This document shows, piece by piece, positions 6,142-9,536 of a stretch of 9,536 nt of DNA. Positions within the stretch are counted from its first letter, which is position 1, and every line of letters starts with the position of its first letter. This stretch comes from JAJBWD01 sp041670885 (GTDB lineage Bacteria; Bacillota; Clostridia; Clostridiales; Clostridiaceae). The position numbers were made by a program, and so were the translations under genes. Below the pieces are notes generated by a model, which had not been told where the DNA came from, did no database searches, and was given only the letters and a program-made list of their open reading frames with translations. The DNA is taken from contig JBAXYJ010000103.1 of assembly GCA_041670885.1 (NCBI GenBank), forward strand, positions 1 through 9,536, in the 5' to 3' direction.

Positions 6142-6909
6142 TTGAAATCTTTAGTATTGTGTGATGATTGTCAATGTGAAAAAGTAATTAAACTCTGCCG
6201 GAAATATGCTTTAGGGATTGAAGTTCAGGGATTTTACAATCCGAATGAAGTCAATAAAAAAGAAGAGTTATTAGTCAGGTATAAAAACATATTACAAGAT
6301 AACATTGAAAAGCATTTGCATGCTCCATTTTGGGATTTATGCTTAGGCAGTGCGAATGACAGGATAAAGGATGTTACTAATTTCTACTTTGACTATGCAT
6401 ATAAAATTGCCGAAGAACTTAAATGCAGCACAATAACTGTACATCAAGGTTATGTTCCCAATACATCTCATATAAATGGCTGGATAAAACGCTCTATAGT
6501 ATTCTGGGAAAATTTCTTTGAAGAACACAAAGGAAATATTGTTATGTGTATGGAAAATCTATGCGAATATGACCCTGAAACATTCATAGGTATCATTGAC
6601 GGTATGAATTGTGATAAATTAGGTGTTAATTTGGATATTGGTCATGCAAATTGTAACAGCAAAACTCCGCCGCTTTCATGGATCAGACAGCTTGGCGGCA
6701 GGATTAAATATGTTCATATTCATGATAATTTTGGAGAAAATGATGATCATTTAGGTATTGGAAAGGGCTCTATGAATATAGCAGAGATACTAAATACTCT
6801 AAATGAATATGCACCCGAAGCAACCTGGGCATTGGAATGTAATACCGACCATCTGGAGGATTCTATTCAGTATTTAATAAATGAGGGATTTTTAAACAAA
6901 CAGAATTAG
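6142..6909 (+). CDS. Sugar phosphate isomerase/epimerase-like TIM-barrel protein
   Basis: This 255-residue protein fits the xylose isomerase-like TIM barrel (AP endonuclease family 2). Candidate metal or active-site residues fall at strand ends in the expected order: HLHAPF (His60), TVHQGY (His101), MENL (Glu138), NLDIGHAN (Asp165, His168), VHIHDN (His192, His194), DDHLGIGKG (His203) and LEC (Glu232). Such enzymes epimerise or isomerise sugars or inositols; substrate cannot be told from sequence. The start is TTG at 6142, with AAGGTGA placed well upstream and no ATG nearby. It is followed 35 nt later by an alpha/beta hydrolase in the same direction, so the two probably share a transcript and perhaps a pathway. 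No transporter or kinase is nearby. Confidence 0.8.
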   Translation: MKSLVLCDDCQCEKVIKLCRKYALGIEVQGFYNPNEVNKKEELLVRYKNILQDNIEKHLHAPFWDLCLGSANDRIKDVTNFYFDYAYKIAEELKCSTITVHQGYVPNTSHINGWIKRSIVFWENFFEEHKGNIVMCMENLCEYDPETFIGIIDGMNCDKLGVNLDIGHANCNSKTPPLSWIRQLGGRIKYVHIHDNFGENDDHLGIGKGSMNIAEILNTLNEYAPEATWALECNTDHLEDSIQYLINEGFLNKQN

Positions 6910-6944
6910 TATAATATATTGTGAAGCAAAAGGGGGAGATTCTT

Positions 6945-7586
6945 TTGATCAGCAAATCTATTATTAAAGTAAGTTCATCTTTTGGGCATGAAATAAATAA
7001 TCTTTTTTTAACTCATTCACCTAAATCAAAATCCATTGTAATACTATTCCCGGGTGGTGACGGAACTTGTGATAAGCCAGTACTTTATTATGCAAGGAAG
7101 GCTGTCTTATTATCAGGATGTGATGTGTTAAGCCTGGAATATGGATATGTGAGGACAGATAAAACCTATAAAAAAGAGTTTTTTGAACAGACGGTTAAGG
7201 AAGTAAAGGAAGCAATTGAGAAATGTCTTGAAAACTCATATGAAAAAATATATTTTATCAGCAAAAGTGCAGGGACAAGAATTGCAGGAGAAATAAGCAA
7301 ATCAATAGGCTATGACAAAGTCAGCAATTTGTTTATAACGCCTACAGTTTATACAATTCCTCATATAATTAATTCAAAATGTACTGTGATTGTTGGCACA
7401 AAGGATAAACTTTTCCCCAAGGAATATATTGATAAAATAAGTGCCTGTTCTTCAGTAGATTTGAATATTATTAATAATGCAACACATTCCCTTGAAATAG
7501 AAGATGACTACATGGAGAGTTTAGAAATATTGGGTACTGTAACTAAAATATGTGCAGATTTTGTTGGCGGCCATACTGCTCATTAA
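6945..7586 (+). CDS. Small alpha/beta hydrolase
   Basis: I start this 213-residue protein at TTG 6945, because GGGGGAG at 6932-6938 lies 6 nt before it; the longer GTG start at 6921 would translate through that site. Alpha/beta hydrolase features: ILFPGGDG after the second strand (oxyanion loop, about 33-40), the nucleophile motif SKSAG with Ser108 (Ser replaces the first Gly of GxSxG), acid candidate Asp154 in GTKDKLF, and His181 in NATHSLE. Order and spacing fit a complete catalytic triad. There is no signal peptide, so it is cytoplasmic. The closest type is the small dienelactone-hydrolase/esterase-like group; substrate unknown. It lies between the isomerase-like gene and the YhfM-like gene (17-nt gap) in an apparent operon. 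Confidence 0.75.
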   Translation: MISKSIIKVSSSFGHEINNLFLTHSPKSKSIVILFPGGDGTCDKPVLYYARKAVLLSGCDVLSLEYGYVRTDKTYKKEFFEQTVKEVKEAIEKCLENSYEKIYFISKSAGTRIAGEISKSIGYDKVSNLFITPTVYTIPHIINSKCTVIVGTKDKLFPKEYIDKISACSSVDLNIINNATHSLEIEDDYMESLEILGTVTKICADFVGGHTAH

Positions 7587-7603
7587 TTTGGGGAAGGGAT
7601 TAA

Positions 7604-8011
7604 ATGAAAAAGAAATCGAGATATATTATTATCATTATTATTATAGGATTTAGTATTTCAACATACTTTTATTTAAATAGCAGGTATGAAAAAATTGATA
7701 TATTTACTGCCGCTGGGTTTGCCAAAGATGAAAGCAGTCCCATATCTGTTACTGACAGAAAGACATTAATAGAGATTTCTTCCATTGTTAAATCATCTGT
7801 TAAAATGGACGGTATTGTAAATGTAGTTCAGCCGGATTATGTTTTAGAATTTAAAAGTTTCCCTGATAAAATCAGGACCATATACTTATGGCTAAATAAA
7901 GATAGTAACAAGGGTATGTTAATGTACAAAAATAAAACTGAAACAGGTTACTCGATTTCTGAAGAGAATGCTGAAAAGCTAAAGCAGATAGTGCTTCCTT
8001 TAGAAAATTAG
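7604..8011 (+). CDS. Membrane-anchored YhfM-like protein, 135 aa
   Basis: An N-terminal Lys-rich start and seven consecutive isoleucines form a signal anchor (about residues 7-24), with no lipobox Cys. The extracytoplasmic part (about 30-135) carries conserved-looking blocks: ITVTDRKTL-like VTDRKTLIEI near 49-58, VQPDYVLEF, the strand TIYLWL, GMLMYKN and a C-terminal TGYSISEENAEKLKQIV. This order resembles the domain of the Bacillus lipoprotein YhfM, whose role is unknown. The ATG is preceded by GGGGAAGGG. It lies 17 nt after the hydrolase gene and is probably co-transcribed with it. The family call rests on remembered pattern similarity and is tentative. Confidence 0.6.
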   Translation: MKKKSRYIIIIIIIGFSISTYFYLNSRYEKIDIFTAAGFAKDESSPISVTDRKTLIEISSIVKSSVKMDGIVNVVQPDYVLEFKSFPDKIRTIYLWLNKDSNKGMLMYKNKTETGYSISEENAEKLKQIVLPLEN

Positions 8012-8079
8012 TACGGAATCTTCTTAAATTGTTATGCAAATGTATGATATTAGATATTGTGTTAAAAGCAGAGATAAAT

Positions 8080-8229
8080 ATGTTAAAAAAAATTATTGGA
8101 GTAGTTGTAAGTGTAGTTATCGGATTTTTATTGGCTACTTGGCTTAATAATGAATCAATGCTTATACCAGGATTTATAGCATCTCTGTTAACGTTTATTT
8201 ATTTTGAAATGCCAGATAAGAAATGTTAA
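8080..8229 (+). CDS. Tiny membrane protein, 49 aa
   Basis: A longer frame opens at 8029, but its leader is not hydrophobic. The ATG at 8080 gives MLKKIIGVVVSVVIGFLLAT, a clean membrane-protein N-terminus, with GAGAT upstream as a modest ribosome-binding site. There are two hydrophobic segments (about residues 4-20 and 27-41) and a short polar end (EMPDKKC). It follows the YhfM-like gene by 68 nt, in the same direction. Not recognised; function unknown. Confidence 0.5.
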   Translation: MLKKIIGVVVSVVIGFLLATWLNNESMLIPGFIASLLTFIYFEMPDKKC

Positions 8230-8257
8230 AAGGTTTGTTAATATTAATCATAACCTT
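8230..8257 (+). terminator. Hairpin after the 49-aa gene, possible terminator
   Basis: Arms AAGGTT (8230-8235) and AACCTT (8252-8257) surround an inner palindrome TTAATATTAA (8238-8247), beginning at the base after the stop codon. TTCTTAT follows the stem, a poor U-tract. It may end the upstream operon before the HD-domain gene. Confidence 0.35.
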
Positions 8258-8264
8258 CTTATAA

Positions 8265-8307
8265 GATTCATCAATCGTGTTTCTGTGATTAATAAACGAT
8301 TGTATTT
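8265..8307 (+). repeat. Copy A of a duplicated inverted-repeat regulatory element
   Basis: GATTCAT is followed by arms CAATCGT (8272-8278) and ACGATTG (8296-8302), 17 nt apart, then TATTT. The same 43-bp block recurs, ungapped, at 9011-9053 with 35 identical positions. The middle arm pair is C-G here but T-A in the other copy, so symmetry is kept. It lies about 60 nt upstream of the HD-domain gene, and its 3' arm touches that gene's putative -35 box. Confidence 0.6.
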
Positions 8308-8328
8308 AAAAACGAATTAAATTATAAA
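8300..8328 (+). promoter_or_regulatory. Candidate promoter of the HD-domain gene
   Basis: TTGTAT (8300-8305) and TATAAA (8323-8328) are 17 bp apart, and the -10 lies 40 nt before the ATG. The -35 overlaps the 3' arm of the inverted-repeat element, so binding there would be expected to affect initiation. The -35 is only a partial match to consensus. Confidence 0.4.
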
Positions 8329-8368
8329 CACTATCAACTATAGTTAAAGATTTAAGGAGATAGGTTGA

Positions 8369-8980
8369 ATGTATGAAGAACATTTAAAGTATGTAAAAGA
8401 CTATTTTACTGTACATGGAGATGTGCCACCTAATCCTCTCATGGCATTTAGGTCTAAATATCAGCATACTATACGTGTACTTGGGTGGGCTAAAAGATTG
8501 GTAGAAGGAAGGAAAGACGTTGATACAAATACCTTATATACAGCAGTGGTTTTTCATGATATAGGATATTCTGAAGGTAAAGAACTTCATGCTGAACGAG
8601 GGGCAAAAATTTTTTATGAATACGGTATAAAAATGAAAATGGATTTATCTTTTATTGAAATGGTAAAAAAACTAATAACTCTCCATTCTTCCAAGGAATT
8701 ATTAAAAGAAAAGAATATACCAATAGAATTGATACTTCTTATTGAGGCTGATTTACTGGATGAAGAAGGGGTATTGAGAATGATATGGTACACTTTAGAT
8801 AAGGGGATTAGTGGAGCAAAGAGTTATGAGGATATTTATCAACATATAGTTATGGGAAACAATAAACGGTTAATTAACCCTATGGTAACTGAAAAAGCAA
8901 AATATTATTGGAACGAAAAACAGAAACTTGTTGAGATATTTACGAAGAAATTGGAGGATGATATTACGGTTAATATGTAG
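8369..8980 (+). CDS. HD-domain phosphohydrolase
   Basis: This 203-residue protein carries the HD metal-binding series in order: His33 (YQHTIRVLGWAKRL), His63-Asp64 (VVFHDIGY), further His at 74 and 106 (LHAERGA, ITLHSS), and Asp128 in IEADLLDEEG. HD proteins hydrolyse phosphomonoesters or phosphodiesters, often of nucleotides; the specific substrate cannot be read here, and no synthetase or GGDEF domain is attached. The ATG is preceded by AAGGAG (8354-8359). It is transcribed in the same direction as the HIT-family gene 121 nt downstream, and both have the same repeat element upstream, which suggests common control. Confidence 0.82.
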   Translation: MYEEHLKYVKDYFTVHGDVPPNPLMAFRSKYQHTIRVLGWAKRLVEGRKDVDTNTLYTAVVFHDIGYSEGKELHAERGAKIFYEYGIKMKMDLSFIEMVKKLITLHSSKELLKEKNIPIELILLIEADLLDEEGVLRMIWYTLDKGISGAKSYEDIYQHIVMGNNKRLINPMVTEKAKYYWNEKQKLVEIFTKKLEDDITVNM

Positions 8981-9010
8981 TATCGAAAAAAGTTGGTAAA
9001 TTTCATCTAT

Positions 9011-9053
9011 GATTCATCAATTGTAAATTTATGATTATTAAACAATTGTATTT
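9011..9053 (+). repeat. Copy B of the duplicated inverted-repeat regulatory element
   Basis: GATTCAT is followed by arms CAATTGT (9018-9024) and ACAATTG (9042-9048), again 17 nt apart, and then TATTT. Compared with copy A at 8265-8307, changes concentrate in the loop, where TGATTA and TAAAC are kept, and the single arm change is compensated on the other side. It lies 49 nt upstream of the HIT-family gene. A TATGAT at 9008-9013 overlaps its left edge. Confidence 0.6.
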
Positions 9054-9101
9054 TCATGCGTAGTTGAAATCTTTAATAGATATCAAAGGAGGGTATATAT
9101 T

Positions 9102-9536
9102 ATGGATAGCTGGAAAAATGATAGGATGGGCTCTGCAGAAAGAGGCGAAAATCCTACATTAATGGTAAAAATGAAAAGTGGATTTGCTGTTATAGGTGAT
9201 AATCAATTTCTGCCAGGATACTGTGTCCTTCTTAGATATCCAAAGGCAAGTTCATTAAATGAGTTATCTCTGAGTGAAAGAACTCAATATTTGACTGATA
9301 TGACACTTATAGGTGATGCAATTATAAAAGCATGTAATCCATTAAGAATTAATTATTCTATATTAATGAATTTAGACCACTATTTACATGCACATATTGA
9401 AGCACGTTATGATTGGGAACCTAATGAGAATAAATGCAGACCATCATATTTTTATCCAAAAGAACAGCGATATAGTAGTAAATATGAATATTCAGAAGAA
9501 AAATATGGTGATTTAAAAAAAAATATAACCCAAAAT
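9102..9536 (+). CDS. HIT-family protein, 3' end beyond window
   Basis: An open frame from ATG 9102 runs off the right edge after 145 codons. AAAGGAGGG (9085-9093) lies 8 nt upstream, a very strong start. The HIT signature is around 89-102: MNLDHYLHAHIEAR. Aligned with the usual H-x-H-x-H triad, His96 and His98 occupy the second and third positions and Tyr94 the first, with an extra His at 93. Upstream, GFAVIGDNQFLPGYCVLLRY and a LSERTQYLTDM helix fit the HIT fold, whose members act on nucleotide conjugates such as diadenosine polyphosphates. The tail after DWEPNE is Tyr- and Lys-rich. Its proximity to the HD-domain gene and the shared upstream element suggest related nucleotide metabolism. 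Confidence 0.75.
   Translation, partial: MDSWKNDRMGSAERGENPTLMVKMKSGFAVIGDNQFLPGYCVLLRYPKASSLNELSLSERTQYLTDMTLIGDAIIKACNPLRINYSILMNLDHYLHAHIEARYDWEPNENKCRPSYFYPKEQRYSSKYEYSEEKYGDLKKNITQN

Noticed and set aside
6343..6528. Minus-strand open frame of 61 codons
   Set aside because: Antisense to the TIM-barrel isomerase gene and lacks a ribosome-binding site.
7624..7646. ATT trinucleotide run as a phase-variation tract
   Set aside because: It encodes the Ile-rich anchor, and length changes by whole units would keep the frame.
9515..9523. Run of nine A near the right edge as a programmed slippage site
   Set aside because: Reads simply as Lys codons in an uninterrupted HIT frame; no second frame or downstream gene is visible to support slippage.

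Overview
The window looks like chromosomal DNA of a spore-forming, low-GC Clostridia (Bacillota). It is strongly AT-rich, Shine-Dalgarno sites are strong (AGGAGG/GGGGGAG type), GTG and TTG starts are used, and a cwlJ-gerQ spore-germination pair is present. No rRNA, tRNA, CRISPR array or intact transposase was seen.

Left part (1-1315, minus strand): a truncated gene at the left edge, whose ribosome-binding site is separated from its ATG by a perfect hairpin, then two tiny membrane-protein genes (299-562 and 576-809). The roughly 500 bp upstream of them carries no gene but is rich in dyads. It includes a mirrored array of six half-sites with 12-bp spacing (1079-1166).

Middle (1316-5148): a 634-residue protein without a signal peptide, apparently a ParB-like N-terminal segment joined to a BMP/Med-type nucleoside-binding domain. 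It is divergent from a 95-residue single-pass membrane protein. Downstream of the latter lie a 103-bp imperfect inverted repeat, the frameshifted remnant of a small membrane-protein gene, and a strong hairpin. That hairpin separates these from the convergent cwlJ-gerQ operon (cortex lytic enzyme and its coat partner). Upstream of cwlJ is a gene-free stretch with a fragment resembling a mobile-element end.

Right part (5149-9536, plus strand): rmlD (dTDP-4-dehydrorhamnose reductase, without other rml genes), a xylose-isomerase-like TIM-barrel protein, a small alpha/beta hydrolase, a YhfM-like anchored protein and a 49-residue membrane protein. Then follow two genes for nucleotide/phosphate-type enzymes, an HD-domain phosphohydrolase and a HIT-family protein (cut by the right edge). 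Each of these two is preceded by a copy of the same 43-bp inverted-repeat element, and the copies differ by a compensatory base-pair change. This suggests a shared regulatory element.

The most unusual items are the duplicated covarying hairpin element, the 12-bp phased mirrored array, the ParB-like/BMP fusion and the hairpin-bridged Shine-Dalgarno. Gene calls rest on motif recognition by eye; no database search was possible.
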